Source: Saccopteryx bilineata (taxonomy: Eukaryota > Chordata > Mammalia > Chiroptera > Emballonuridae). Taken from it: a stretch of 64,000 bases of DNA. How positions within the stretch are numbered: position 1 is the stretch's first letter; each line of letters begins with the position of its first letter. The stretch is taken from contig NC_089495.1 in NCBI RefSeq assembly GCF_036850765.1, positions 203,113,847-203,177,846 of the forward strand, in the 5' to 3' direction. Both the position numbers and the translations under genes were made by a program. Positions 21,872 through 50,281 of the stretch are shown piece after piece. The notes beneath the pieces were generated by a model that saw nothing but the letters and a program-made list of their open reading frames with translations, made no database searches and was not told the DNA's origin.

Positions 21872-22147
21872 GTGGAAGAGGCTGGGGAACAGCGAGGACC
21901 CCATGACGGGACTGGAGTAGAACTGTATTATTCTGCCACGTCCCTCTCAGCAAGTGTCTTCCCATTCCCCCATCTCTCAGCTTCCCAATTAATCCTAGAC
22001 GGAGAGCTGGTGGAAGAGGCTGGAGAACAGCGTAGACACCATGACGGGACTGGAGTAGAACTGTATTATTCTGCCACGTCCCTATCAGCAAGTGTCTTCC
22101 CATTCCCCCATCTCTCAGCCTCCCAATGAATCCGGAGACGGAGAGCT
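21872..22147. repeat. Tandem duplication, 2 x 138 bp
   Basis: 21872-22009 and 22010-22147 are direct copies with few differences (gtggaagaggctggggaaca versus gtggaagaggctggagaaca). The unit of 138 bp is divisible by three, so a minus-strand open frame of 240 codons (21540-22262) passes through both copies. No known protein is recognised in that frame. Confidence 0.93.
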
Positions 22148-22407
22148 GGGTGCTGGAAGGAGGCCAGCCTAGAGGCCTCCTCAGCCAATGGGCAGGCTCC
22201 TTGCTTCTCCGCCCCTCTGCTGCCTCCACGCTAGGACCCTGTGTGCCTACAAAAGCAAACACTGAAAGGGCAGGTTCAAAGGGCGGGCAGGGCAGCCACA
22301 GGCTGGGCCTGTCTCACCTATTGTTTCGGGGTCCCCATGCACAGCTACCCTAGAGCCCACTGCCAGTGCCTGGGCTCAATTATTTGTCCTCTGTGGCCAT
22401 CAGTGGA

Positions 22408-22409
22408 GT

Positions 22410-22454
<45 letters not shown>
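22408..22454. repeat. (TG)n microsatellite
   Basis: About 22 TG units with one TA interruption near the start. Confidence 0.97.
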
Positions 22455-22456
<2 letters not shown>

Positions 22457-22513
22457 GGGAGGTTGTTCCTGAGGAAGTGCTGTTAGCAGTTACTTGTGTA
22501 TTCAGCCTGATAT

Positions 22514-22666
22514 TTTTTATATATTTATTTACTGATTTGAGAGAGAGAGAAAGGGAGAGAAAGAGACAGAAAAATCGATCTGTTCCTGTATGTGCCCTAA
22601 CCAGAATCGAACCTGCAACCTTTGTGTAGCTGAACGCTTTACCCAACCGAGCCACCCAGCCAGATC
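22514..22666 (-). mobile_element. Ves-like SINE, type D
   Basis: Reverse copy: ttactgatttgagagagaga, then tgttcctgtatgtgccctaa, ending gccacccagccagatc. Confidence 0.88.
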
Positions 22667-22679
22667 AACCTGACTTTTT

Positions 22680-23158
22680 ATTTTTTTTAATGTATATAGG
22701 CAAGTGCCTATATATATGTTTTATTTTATACAACTAGCAACGTACTAGATGTACTATTCTGCATTTTGCTTTTTGTCTTCATTTAACATTTTATCCTGTA
22801 AATGGATCATTCCCTGTCAATAGATAAACATCTCTTTAAAAAAAGTGGATGCCTCAGTATTCCACCATGTAGAATGTACCATTTTTTAGGTAAGAAGTCT
22901 CCTACTAAAGTGCATTTAGACTGCTTCCAATGTTTTGCTCTTACCATCATGTTACTCATCTGTGCCAACACCACTGGGATCAACTGGTGGAAGTGGGACT
23001 GCTGGTCACAGGGTATGAGGGTCTGTAACCCTGCTAGCTGTCACCAGAGCATCGCCTATGCAAGTTGGACCAATGTACACTCTCAAAAGCAAAATACGAA
23101 GGACCAGCTTAGCTTCCCCACAGCCTCACTAACAGCACACATTTACATTTTTATCAAT
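22680..23158 (-). mobile_element. Old L1 fragment (3' end)
   Basis: Reverse-complement L1 signatures: attccaccatgtagaatgta, tgcttccaatgttttgctct, ggaagtgggactgctggtca and ttccccacagcctcactaac. Decayed. Confidence 0.72.
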
Positions 23159-23161
23159 CAT

Positions 23162-23335
23162 TTTTCTTATTTTATTTTAGAAAGAGAGAGAGACTCACAC
23201 AGAGAAACACTGATTTGCTGTTCCACTATTTACACATTCATTGGTTGATTCTTGCATGTGCCCTGACCGGGATCGAATCCACAACCTTGGCATGTGAGGA
23301 CAACACTCTATCCAAAAGAGCTCTCCGGCTAGGGC
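23162..23335 (-). mobile_element. Ves-like SINE, type D
   Basis: Reverse copy with tgttccactatttacacatt, cattggttgattcttgcatg and a head ending tctccggctagggc. Confidence 0.87.
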
Positions 23336-23391
23336 GAATTTTTAGCCAGCTAATAGTAAACTTGAAAAGACACACAGTCAGCACCCTGACA

Positions 23392-23404
23392 CCCCCCCCC
23401 CCCC
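23392..23404. repeat. Poly(C) run, 13 nt
   Basis: Uninterrupted C13 in unique sequence. Confidence 0.95.
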
Positions 23405-23602
23405 AGCCAACCACGTCACGAGCGTGGACCCCACCCCACCTAGCACTACCACTAAGAAATCCTTCCCATCCTGATGGGCTTTTGTTTGTTTCTTCTCCAT
23501 TATATAATAATAAGAGGGGCAACCCACCAGCCAAAACAATCCTAAATGCATCTGCACAAAACAACAGAGCTGGCAAATATGTGAAGCAAAACTAACAGAA
23601 CT

Positions 23603-23750
23603 GCCCTGGCTGGACATCCTGGTTGCTAGAGTGTCATCTCAATAGGCAAAAGTTGTGGGTTCGATCCTGGGTCAGGGCACACACGAACAGATTGATGTTT
23701 CTATCTCTCTCTTTCTCTCCCTTCCTCTCTCTCTCTCAAATTAAAATCTT
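23603..23750 (+). mobile_element. Ves-like SINE, type D
   Basis: Head ccctggctggacatcctggt, Box B gggttcgatcctggg, (TC)n and aaattaaaatc. Confidence 0.87.
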
Positions 23751-23814
23751 TTTTTAAGATTTTATTTATTGACAATAAAATCTATGTAAACACAATAAAT
23801 TAAAATCAATTAAA

Positions 23815-23908
23815 AATATTTTATTTATTGATTTTCCAGTGGGGCAGCAGGGAACGAGAAGTAGTTGCTTCACTGCAGCTGTTCCTTGGTTGTTTGTTGT
23901 ATGTGCCT
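23815..23908 (-). mobile_element. SINE fragment (tail half), interrupted
   Basis: Reverse tail half: tattttatttattgattttc, then agttgcttcactgcagctgt. The head side is missing; a type A SINE starts where it stops. Confidence 0.65.
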
Positions 23909-24093
23909 TTTTTTTAATTTTTTTTTTTATTATTCATTTTAGAAAGGGGGGGGAGAGAGGAGAGAGAGAAGGGGGGAGGAATAGGAAGCATCAACTCCCA
24001 TATGTGCCTTGACCAGGCAAGCCCAGGGTTTTGAACCAGTGACTTCAGCATTCCAGGTCAATGCTTTATCCACTGCGCCACCACAGCTCAGGC
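23909..24093 (-). mobile_element. SINE type A
   Basis: Reverse copy ending gccaccacagctcaggc. Confidence 0.9.
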
Positions 24094-24119
24094 TCTCTCT
24101 CAAATTAATGAAAACATTA

Positions 24120-24300
24120 GCCTGACCTGTGGTGGCACAGTGGATAAAGCATTGACCTGGAATGTTGAAGTTGCTGGGGTCGCCGGTTCGAAACCCTGGA
24201 CTTGCCTGGCCAACGCACATATGGGAGTTGACGCTTTCTGCTCTTATCCCCTTCTTTCTTTCTCTCTCTCTTCTCTAAAAAAGGAATAAAAAAAGAAAAG
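24120..24300 (+). mobile_element. SINE type A
   Basis: Head gcctgacctgtggtggcaca, with a small internal duplication near Box B (gttgctggggtcgccggttc). Short TSD aaaacatta / gaaacatta. Confidence 0.9.
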
Positions 24301-24318
24301 AAACATTAAAAAATAAAT

Positions 24319-24650
24319 AGCCTGACCAGGCAGTGGCTCAGTGAATAGAGCCTTGACCTGGGATGCTGAGGACCCAGGTTCGAAACCCGAGGTTGTGGGC
24401 TTGCGCACAGGCTCATCCAGCTTGAGCGTGGTGTTGCCCACTTGAGTGTGGAATCATAGACATGACACTATGGTCACTGGCTTGAACCCACAGGTTGAGA
24501 AAGGGCTCTGCTGGAGCGCCCCACCCCCGCCCCATCAAGACACATAGGAGAAGCAATCAATGAACAACTAAGGTGCCACAACAAAGAATTGATGCTTCTC
24601 ATCTCTTTCTCCTTTCCTGTCTGTTTGTCCTTCTCTCTCTTGCTAAAAAC
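24319..24650 (+). mobile_element. SINE type B
   Basis: Head agcctgaccaggcagtggct, tail ttgctaaaaacaaacatt. Diverged copy. Confidence 0.9.
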
Positions 24651-24668
24651 AAACATTAAAAACAACCC

Positions 24669-24735
24669 TGCCTGACCTGTGGTGGCACAGTTGATAAAGT
24701 CCCGACCTGGATTGCTGAAGTCACTCCCTGTCCTA
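24669..24735 (+). mobile_element. SINE type A, head only
   Basis: Head tgcctgacctgtggtggcac to about Box B, after which it stops. 3'-truncated. Confidence 0.8.
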
Positions 24736-24744
24736 TAAAATAAC

Positions 24745-24954
24745 TTTAAAAAATATTTTCTTTATTAATTTTTACAGAGAGAGGAGAGGGGCGAGGGTGT
24801 AGCACAAACAATCAACTCCTAGTTGCTTCACTTTAGTTGTTCATTGATTGCTTACTTGTCATATGTGCCTTGACCCAACCAACCCAAGGTTTTGAACCGA
24901 TGATCTCACTGTTCGAGGTCAATGCTCTATCCACTGCGACACTACAAGCCAGGC
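24745..24954 (-). mobile_element. Type A-like SINE, longer variant
   Basis: Reverse copy with the extra ttcactttagttgttcattg segment seen also at 3684-4611, ending gacactacaagccaggc. Confidence 0.82.
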
Positions 24955-24979
24955 AAATCAATATGTAAAATATCTTTTT

Positions 24980-25350
24980 TTTTTTTTTTGCATTTTTCTG
25001 AAGCTGGAAACGGAGAGACAGTCAGACAGACTCCCGCATGCGCCCGACCGGGATCCACCCGGCACGCCCACCAGGGGGCGATGCTCTTTCCATCCAGGGC
25101 ATCGCCATGTTGCGACCAGAGCCACTCTAGCGCCTGAGGCAGAGGCCACAGAGCCATCCCCAGCGCCCGGGCCATCTTTGCTCCAATGGAGCCTTGGCTG
25201 CAGGAGGGGAAGAGAGAGACAGAGAGGAAGGTGCGGCGGAGGGGTGGAGAAGCAAATGGGCGCTTCTCCTGTGTGCCCTGGCCGGGAATCGAACCCGGGT
25301 CCTCCGCACGCTAGGCCGACGCTCTACCGCTGAGCCAACCGGCCAGGGCC
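24980..25350 (-). mobile_element. SINE type C
   Basis: Full-length reverse copy ending gccaaccggccagggcc. A perfect TSD tgtaaaatatcttttt is at 24964-24979 and 25351-25366. Confidence 0.96.
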
Positions 25351-25381
25351 TGTAAAATATCTTTTTAAAAATGTATTGATT

Positions 25382-25779
25382 GCCTGACCAGGCGGTGGCG
25401 CACTGGATAGAGCGTCAGACTGGGATGCGGAAGGACCCAGGTTCGAGACCCCGAGGTTGCCAGCTTGAGCGCAGGCTCATCTGGTTTGAGCAAAAAGCTC
25501 ACCAGCTTGGACCCAAGGTCACTGGCTCGAGCGGGGGGTCACTCAGTCTGCTGAAGGCCCGCGGTCATGGCACATATGAGAAAGCAATCAATGAACAACT
25601 AAGGTGTCACAACGAAAAACTGATGATTGATGCTTCTCATCTCTCTCCGTTCCTGTCTGTCTGTCCCTGTCTATCCCTCTATCTGACTCTCTCTCTGTCC
25701 CTATAAAAAAATTAAAAAAAAATAAAAAATAAAAAAAAATAAAAAAATAAAAAAGAATTTAAAAAAAAAAAAAAAAAAA
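25382..25779 (+). mobile_element. SINE type B with long A-rich tail
   Basis: Head gcctgaccaggcggtggcgc. The tail is a 75-nt A/T microsatellite of aaaaaaat-like units (25704-25779). TSD atgtattgatt at 25371-25381 and 25780-25790. Confidence 0.94.
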
Positions 25780-25921
25780 TGTATTGATTGATTTCAGAGA
25801 GAGAAGTGAGAGAAAGAGACAGAAACATGGACCTGTTCCTGCAGTGCCCTGACTGGGGATCGAACGGTAATGTTGGTGTAACTGGATGGTGCTCTACCCA
25901 GCTGAGCTACCTGGCCAGGGC
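25780..25921 (-). mobile_element. Ves-like SINE, type D
   Basis: Reverse copy directly after the type B tail, ending agctacctggccagggct. Confidence 0.88.
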
Positions 25922-26717
25922 TGGCGAAATTCTTTATGTCCTGGGGATATACAAGCTTTCTAAAACAAGACAAAACTCCCATTAACTCTCAGGGAAAAGA
26001 CTGATAAATTTTGACTACATTAAAACTACCAATTTCTACTCATGAAAAACAACATAGAAAGGGTGAGAAGACAAACCACGAACTTGGAGAAAATATTTGC
26101 AACACATACAATTAGCAAAAGACTAGTATCTAGAATATGTAAAGAATTCCTATTAACTGAAAAGAAAAAGCAAATCACCTATTTTTAAATGGACAGATCT
26201 GAATGGAACTTTTACAGAGAAAGAGTCCCAGATGGGTTATAACATATGAACAGATGTTCAACCTCATTAATAGTCAAAGAAATGCAAATTAAAACCACAA
26301 TGATTTATCATTTCATACCTGTCAGATTGACCAAAAAATAAAAATTTGAAAATAGGAAGTGTTGGTAAGGGCATAAAACAAGATTTTTTTCCACTGTCAG
26401 TGGGAATATGGATGATGCAACCACACTGTGAAACAGTTTCATATTACCTAGTTAAGTTGGATATTAGCATATCTGTTCAAGAAACTACTCAAATCATATA
26501 TGTAAATAAATGGCTTATACAGAAATGAAAATAAGTGAACTACAGCTTTCAACATCTACACAAATGACTCTCAAAGTTTGAAAGAGTAAAGCAAGTTGCA
26601 GAACAACGTATACAGTACGATATCATTTACAAAAAGGCAAAAAAACAGTGAAACTAAACATCATATTGTTTAGTGATAGTCACGTAGGTATTAAAATCCA
26701 TTAAGAAAAGCAAAGAA

Positions 26718-26906
26718 GGCCTGACCTGTGGTGGCGCAGTGGATAAAGCATCGACCTAGAAATGCTGAGGTCGCCGGTTCGAAACCCTGGGCTTGCCTGG
26801 TCAAGGCACATATGGGAGTTGATGCTTCCAGCTCCTCCCCCTTCTCTCTCTCTGTCTCTCCCTCTCCTCTCTAAAGTGAATAAATAAAAAATTTAAAAAA
26901 AAAAAA
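26718..26906 (+). mobile_element. SINE type A
   Basis: Head gcctgacctgtggtggcgca, intact Box B gccggttcgaaaccctgg. The TSD aaaagcaaagaag lies at 26705-26717 and again at about 26907. Confidence 0.95.
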
Positions 26907-26919
26907 AGAAAAGCAAAGA

Positions 26920-27121
26920 AGCCTGACCTGTGGTGACACAGTGGTTAAAGCCTCGACCCAGAACATAGGGTAGCCGGTTCGAAACCCTAGGCTTGCCCGG
27001 TCAAGGCACATATGGGAGTTGATGTTTCCTGCTCCTTCCCCCTTCTCTCTCTCTCTTCCTCTCTCTCTCTCTCTCTTTCTCTCAAAAGGGACAAATAATA
27101 TCTAAAACAGAAAAAAAAAAA
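26920..27121 (+). mobile_element. SINE type A
   Basis: Head gcctgacctgtggtgacaca. It was inserted next to the preceding copy at the same AAGCAAAGAAG target. Confidence 0.92.
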
Positions 27122-27270
27122 GAAATGACTAAGGCAATCCACTGCAGTGGTAACTCCAGGGTTTGCGAGCAGGGGCATGTGATTAAGAAGGGAGGCAGGG
27201 GGCTCCGGGGTGAGGCGGGGCTTTATTTCATAAACACATGAATCGCCTGGATATATGTGCTCATAGTAAC

Positions 27271-27900
27271 CGTAAGTGTGGGTGCGATGGCCCAGGAAGA
27301 TGGCGCAGAATAAGAGGGAAAAGGAGCATCGACACTGGAAGGCGCTAGTGAAGGAGGAAGTTCCCGAGGCCTGTTAGGGAACCCTGTGAACACTGAGAGG
27401 GCAGTTAGGAAAGAGAGCCAAGGGCACGCTGGCAGGTTCGACAGAGCCAGTCCAGTCCAGTCCAGAACAATTTACATAAAGCTTTGAAACACAAGTCATT
27501 CTATGAAACGTTTAACAGTTCTATAGTTATATAGAGATATAGAGATAGATATATGTAGTAAAAGTATAAAATGCACATAAAAAACTCACCTAAACTCAGG
27601 ATAGTGTTTAGGTTGGAGGAGGATGGAAGGTCTGGGGTTCTAGGCACCTGACATATTGCAACTTGACTTACATACAATCTGTGTGGTAGATATCATTCAG
27701 CACATTTTACAGATAAGGAAATTGAGGCTCAGGGAAGTGAACCGGTTGGAATTTCAATCCCACCCGGTATTTTGACATTGGATTCACTGGCTGAGCGAAA
27801 GAAAGAACAGCCCCTCCGGGACTCCCGGGACTCCTCCCGAGCTCCCTTCCTGATCCACACGGGATAAAAACCTGCTGCCTTCTCAGCAGACACCGAGATT
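27271..27900. other. AHCY upstream flank
   Basis: Apparently unique except for a MIR fragment at about 27655-27745 (+; cattttacagataaggaaat, then gaggctcagggaagtgaa). CpG density rises from about 27,760 into the AHCY promoter. Confidence 0.5.
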
Positions 27901-28101
27901 CGCTCTGGTCCAGCCCCAGCGCGTTGGCCCCGCCCCAGACGGCTCAGCCCTAGCGGCACTCATGAATATGCAAACAGGAGGGAGATATTTAACGACGCCG
28001 GCGCCAGATACAGATCCCTTCCCGGTGCTCACGCTCCGTCCCGGTCCTCAGTCCGGCCCCCTTCTCCTGTGCCTATCACTCCCTGCGGAGTCGCCGTCAG
28101 C
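27901..28101 (+). promoter_or_regulatory. AHCY: AHCY promoter and 5' UTR
   Basis: CpG-island promoter. It has a GC box, GGCCCCGCCCC (27926-27936), a near-octamer ATGCAAAC (27968-27975) and a TATA-like ATATTTAA (27985-27992). The last predicts initiation near 28015 and a 5' UTR of about 85 nt, which suits the family. The start region gtcagcATG has A at -3. The initiation site is inferred from spacing, not observed. Confidence 0.75.
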
Positions 28102-45718
<17,617 letters not shown>

Positions 45719-46495
45719 GAACCAGGCCTGCCCGTCTGCCTCGTGGTGGTTGTCCTTGCCCAGGTCCCACCTCTCCTTCCCAAGAGCAAATGGCGCCAAC
45801 TTTGAGAATGGTTTGTTAACGTCCCCCGACTCCCTGGGGCTGGCCACTCAGTCTTTGGCCTCCCCTGCATCCCTCATCCTGGTTTTCTGTGTGGCGAGGG
45901 GAATTGAGAAGCCCCTCCTCAAGCCCTGGTCACAGTGGAGGTGCCTGGGAGATACCCACAGGGAACCGGGAGCTCAGGGTGTTGGGCTGTCAGTCAGTCG
46001 GTCGGTCCTTCTTAGGCTGGAAGTGGGGGCCACAGCGCCTGTGCACTTTACTATCTAGGCCCCCACCTGGCCTGTGGATGTTCCCATGTTCTCGGTTTAC
46101 AGGTTCACTGGCTCCTCGGCCTGTGGCAGATGAGCAGGAGCTATATCAATGGGCAGGGAGGAACTGTAGGAGTTGGAGTGCTCCTGAGAGCCTGGCATTG
46201 TGCTGGGCATTGTTCTTAAACCTCAGAACAATGAGGTTGGTACTTTTAGTCCCTATTTTACAGGGGTTATAAAATACACTGTTATGGAATAGCTGAGAAA
46301 GGACGAGAGGAATGACAGCTAGAGGTTGAGAGGGGCCAGAGAATCTTAAAAGCAGGCATAGCTCTGCCACCACTTTGTAATGGTTCCTATCACAACCTTG
46401 GGTCACAAAGAGGTTAATTTGGTTTATAATGTTTATATAAGGCTTATAATGTTAGAGCAGGAAGGTAGTTAAATAAAAATTTTGGTGCCTAAAAC
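45719..46495 (+). other. AHCY: AHCY 3' UTR
   Basis: From the stop to about 20 nt beyond the AATAAA at 46472, close to the length I recall for mammalian AHCY. A MIR fragment is embedded at about 46190-46275. Confidence 0.75.
46472..46477 (+). promoter_or_regulatory. AHCY: AHCY poly(A) signal
   Basis: AATAAA in the context agttAAATAAAAATtttgg, followed by a T/G-rich stretch. It is the best signal downstream of the stop. Confidence 0.8.
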
Positions 46496-46887
46496 AATTT
46501 TGAGCCTTTATTTATACAGTTAATCCACTGCCAACAATTAAACAGTTTTAGCCACCGTAGTCATACTGCTCCTTCCAGGGGACCCCTTCCTGTGTGAAAG
46601 CACACTCCCCTCAAGCCTGTCTCCTCCAAGACACGGGAAATCCCTTCAGAGGTTCCCATCTGTAAGGTCCCATGCAGTCCTCCCCAGTTCCAGTCCCCCC
46701 AGGGTTCTCGTCCGTTGCCCAGGGCTTTCCCCCTGTGCTCTTCAGAGATTCTCTGCCCGTCTGATCTCAGCTCTGCTAATCTGGCACATGAGTGACACTG
46801 GCCAAGCACCCACACTGAAAGATGTGTGTGTCCTAAGCTCCCAACCTGACTCCTGATGTCTGGGCTTACTATCAAGGCTTCATGGGG
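46496..46887. other. AHCY downstream flank
   Basis: Apparently unique; no gene seen. Confidence 0.4.
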
Positions 46888-47090
46888 GCCTGACCTGTGG
46901 TGGCGCAGTGGATAAAGCGTCGACCTGGAAATGCTGAGGTCGCCGGTTCAAAACCCTGGGCTTGCCTGGTCAAGGCACATATGGGAGTTGATGCTTTCTG
47001 CTCCTCCCCCGTTCTCTCTCTCTCTCTCCTCTCTATAGTGAATAAATAAAATCTTTATAAAAAAAATTAAAACAAACAAACAAAAAACAA
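46888..47090 (+). mobile_element. SINE type A
   Basis: Head gcctgacctgtggtggcgca, tail of aaacaaacaaac units. TSD aaggcttcatggg / aaagcttcatggg. Confidence 0.94.
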
Positions 47091-47105
47091 ACAAAGCTTC
47101 ATGGG

Positions 47106-47592
47106 AAAAGAAGGAATTGTCCAAAAGTCCTATAGTATCTAGCCTGGCCAGGGCTGGATATTTTTTCCCCCAGGAAAGGGAACCATTCCTAACAGTTGTT
47201 CTAGCTTCTAACAGATCCAATGGTCATGGCCCACTGGACTTTAAATTCTGTAAGGAGAGGATCCAAATTGGACTTATTCATAGCAGCCGGCACATAGTAG
47301 GTGCTCCGCACACATTTGTTGAATGAATGGTTTAGTTTTCTATGTAGTTATCTGGACCCAGCAGCTAAGTGGTTTTATCATGAATGGATTGTGGGTCTTT
47401 GGCCTCACCCCTGGGGAGCCAAATGCAGCCTAGTTTGTAAGAAATGTCTGGAAAACACAGGACCAATGGTTACGATAGGTATCTGATTAACGATGACCTT
47501 TATCAGCAGCAGCTGCGGTACAAGGTACAAAAGGTTCTTGTCCTTTGGGCTTGCAGTCAAAATGACTGCAAACAAAACAAGTGTTTATTTTT
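47106..47592. other. Intergenic with one L2-type piece
   Basis: 47250-47330 (+) has gccggcacatagtaggtgct then catttgttgaatgaatgg, the L2 3' signature. Otherwise apparently unique. Confidence 0.55.
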
Positions 47593-47963
47593 GTTGTTTT
47601 TTTTTGCATTTTTCTGAAGCTGGAAACGGGAGGCAGTCAGACAGACTCCTGCATGCGCCCGACCGGGATCCATCTGGCATGCCCACCAGGGGGTGACGCT
47701 CTGCCCCTCTGGGGCGTCGCTCTGTTGCATCCAGAGCCATCCTAGCGCCTGAGGCAGAGGCCACAGAGCCATCCTCAGCGCCCGGGCCATCTTTGCTCCA
47801 ATGGAGCCTCGGCTGCGGGAGGGGAAGAGAGAGACAGAGAGGAAGGAGAGGGGAGCGGTGGAGAAGCAGATGGGCGCTTCTCCTGTGTGCCCTGGCTGGG
47901 AATCGAACCCAGGACTCTTGCACGCTAGGCCGACGCTCCACCACTGAGCCAATCGGCCAGGGC
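47593..47963 (-). mobile_element. SINE type C
   Basis: Reverse full-length copy ending gagccaatcggccagggcc. TSD approximately caaaacaagtgttt / caaaacaagaatat. Confidence 0.94.
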
Positions 47964-48484
47964 CAAAACAAGAATATTTTTTATGACACAAGAAACATCA
48001 CTATCTCAGATTTATAATAAGAACAGCAGGAATAATAGCAGGAGCTTTCCCATTAATAGACAAGTAAAAGGAAGCCAAGAGAAACAGACTTGTCCCGTGC
48101 ACAGAAGTGTGTTGGCAAGCCTCACCTGGAACACCCATCTTCTTCGTGTACTCGATCCAGGCGGATCCTGCACTAGCCGCGCAATGTTCTGAGGTTTGTC
48201 CATACTGGCTGCGTCACTGCAGGCACAACCTGGGTCTTCATTTGGGACAAGGTCCTTGGAAGGGAGGGAGTTTAAAGGAATTTGAAAGATGGAAGGTTGC
48301 CAGTGGACAAGCGGGCCAGGGGAGGTGGTTCCAGCTGTGCTGGCCCTCGAGCCCCACTGTCCTTCCCTCCAAGGGCAGAGATGCATGCTAGCTGTCAGGG
48401 CGGAGGCAACTGCTCCATATTTTTCTGTCTCAGCCTCTAGAATATCCCCCTCCTTTTTTAAAAAAAAATGTTTCTTAAAAAAAA
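47964..48484. other. Intergenic, no gene seen
   Basis: Apparently unique; overlapping opposite-strand frames without recognisable similarity. Confidence 0.4.
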
Positions 48485-48659
48485 CTTTTAAATTTGATTT
48501 TTAGAGAGGAAGGGAGAGAGAGAAACATCAATTTGCTGTTCCACTTACTTATACATTCATTGGTTGATTCTTGTATGTGTCCTGACTGGGGATAGGAGCC
48601 ACAACCTTGGATCATGGAACAACGCTCTAACCAGAGGAGCGACTATCTGGCCAGGGCTT
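48485..48659 (-). mobile_element. Ves-like SINE, type D
   Basis: Reverse copy with tgctgttccacttacttata and a head ending tatctggccagggct. Confidence 0.87.
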
Positions 48660-48703
48660 ATAATCTTTCTTTTACACAGGCCTTTTAAAAATCACCATGT
48701 GCT

Positions 48704-49043
48704 GGCCCTGGCCGGTTGGCTCAGTGGTAGAGCGTCGACCTGGCGTGCAGTAGTCCCGGGTTCGATTCCCGGCCAGGGCACACAGGAGAAGCGCCCATCT
48801 GCTTCTCCACCCCTCCCCCTCTCCTTCCTCTCTGTCTCTCTCTTCCCCTCCCACAGCCAAGGCTCCATTGGAGCAAAGATGGCCCGGGCACTGTGGCCTC
48901 TGCCTCAGGCACTAGAATGGTTCTGGATGCAACAGAGCGATGCCCCAGATGGGCAGAGCATCGCCCCCTGGTGGGCATGCCGGGTGGATCCCAGTCGGGC
49001 GCATGCGGGAGTCTGTCTGACTGCCTCCCCGTTTCCAGCTTCG
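48704..49043 (+). mobile_element. SINE type C, first half of a composite element
   Basis: Head ggccctggccggttggctca. The body ends at tttccagcttcgg with no A tail, joined directly to a type B body. The 5' flank aaatcaccatgtgct matches the sequence after the type B part (about 49310). Confidence 0.9.
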
Positions 49044-49268
49044 GTACAGTCAACAGAGCATCAGACTGGGATGCAGAGGACCCAGGTTTGAAACCCCAAG
49101 ATCGCTGGCTTGAGTGCGGGGTCACTTGCTCTGCTGGAGCCTCCCCCACCCCCTTTAAGGCACATATGAGAAAGCAATCAATGAACAACTAATATGCCAA
49201 GGAAGAAGTGATGCTTCTCTCTCCCTTCCTGTCTGTTCCTATCTACCCTCTCTCTGACTCTGTCTCTG

Positions 49269-49309
<41 letters not shown>
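49044..49309 (+). mobile_element. SINE type B body without its head, second half of the composite
   Basis: It begins tacagtcaacagagcatcag, so the first about 25 bases of the type B head are absent. It runs through aatcaatgaacaactaatat and ends in a (CA)n microsatellite at 49271-49308. Confidence 0.9.
49271..49308. repeat. (CA)n microsatellite
   Basis: About 19 CA units at the end of the type B body. Confidence 0.97.
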
Positions 49310-49311
<2 letters not shown>

Positions 49312-49324
49312 TCACCATATGCTG

Positions 49325-49674
49325 GCCCTGATTGATTGACTCAGTAGTGCATCATCCTGGCATATGGATGTCCTGGGTTCAATTCCTGGCAAGGGCACCC
49401 CATCTCCACCTCTCCTCCTCTTGTTTCTCTCTCTTCTCCTCCTGCAACCATGGCTCTATTAGTGTGTGTTGGCCCGGGCACTGAACATGGCTCCAGGGCC
49501 TCTGCCTCAGTCACTAAAAAATGGCTCCAGTTGTAATAGAGCAGCAGCCTCAGATGGGCACAGCATCGCCCCCTAGTGGGGTTGCCGGTTGAATCCCAGT
49601 CAAGGGGCATGCAGGAGTCTGTCTCTGCTTTCCTTCCTCTCACGGCGGGGGGTGGGGTGGGGTGGGGGGAGGAG
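49325..49674 (+). mobile_element. SINE type C, old diverged copy
   Basis: Head ggccctgattgattgactca, body ccatggctctattagtgtgt, a G-rich end. Flanked by aaatcaccatatgctg (about 49309) and agatcaccatatgcc (about 49674). Confidence 0.85.
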
Positions 49675-49688
49675 ATCACCATATGCCA

Positions 49689-50087
49689 GTTTGCAACTTC
49701 CTGTTTCTTTTAGTGATTCCTTTGTGGAAGAGCTGCTGGGGTGCACCAACAGGTGGCGTCTCGGCTTGTCTCCTTACTGGCAGTTCAAGTAGATGATGTC
49801 ATTTGCAGCCCTTGCAGTTCAAGGTGCTGGGAGTTTCTGTGTGATCCCTGACCTTGGCTGGGTCTTCCTCAAGGACCCTGCTCTCACCTCTATCCCCTCT
49901 TTCCCTAAAACAGTATCCCAGGTGCTCCCCTTTCAGAGTCCCTCCAAAGATACAATGCACTCAGTTTCTCAGAGGCTCAGAGAATCTAAGAATGAAATTT
50001 CAGGAAACAGCTTGGGACATTTTAGATGATGGGCCCCAATAATCCAGGACTGCCTACTCACTGTTCACCTTAAAAATATAAGTTATG
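49689..50087. other. Intergenic, no feature seen
   Basis: Apparently unique; no repeat recognised. Confidence 0.4.
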
Positions 50088-50271
50088 GCCTGACCTGTGG
50101 TGGTGCAGTGGGTAAAGCGTCAACCTGGAAATGCTGAGGTCGCCGGTTCGAAACCCTGGGCTTGCCTGGTCAAGGCACATATGGGAGTTGATGCTTCCAG
50201 CTCCTCCTCCCCTTCTCTCTCTGTCTCTCCTCTCTCTCTCTCCTTTCTAAAATGAATAAATAAATTAAAAA
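50088..50271 (+). mobile_element. SINE type A
   Basis: Head gcctgacctgtggtggtgca, tail aaaatgaataaataaattaa. Confidence 0.93.
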
Positions 50272-50281
50272 TAAAAGACTA

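Larger units (their letters stand above)
25922..27270 (+). mobile_element. Old L1 fragment, split by two type A SINEs
   Basis: Decayed 3' L1: acttggagaaaatatttgca, tcaacctcattaatagtcaa, aatgcaaattaaaaccacaa, then after the SINEs a gtggtaactccaggg / gtgattaagaagggaggcag 3'-UTR-like block. Many stops; non-coding. Confidence 0.83.
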
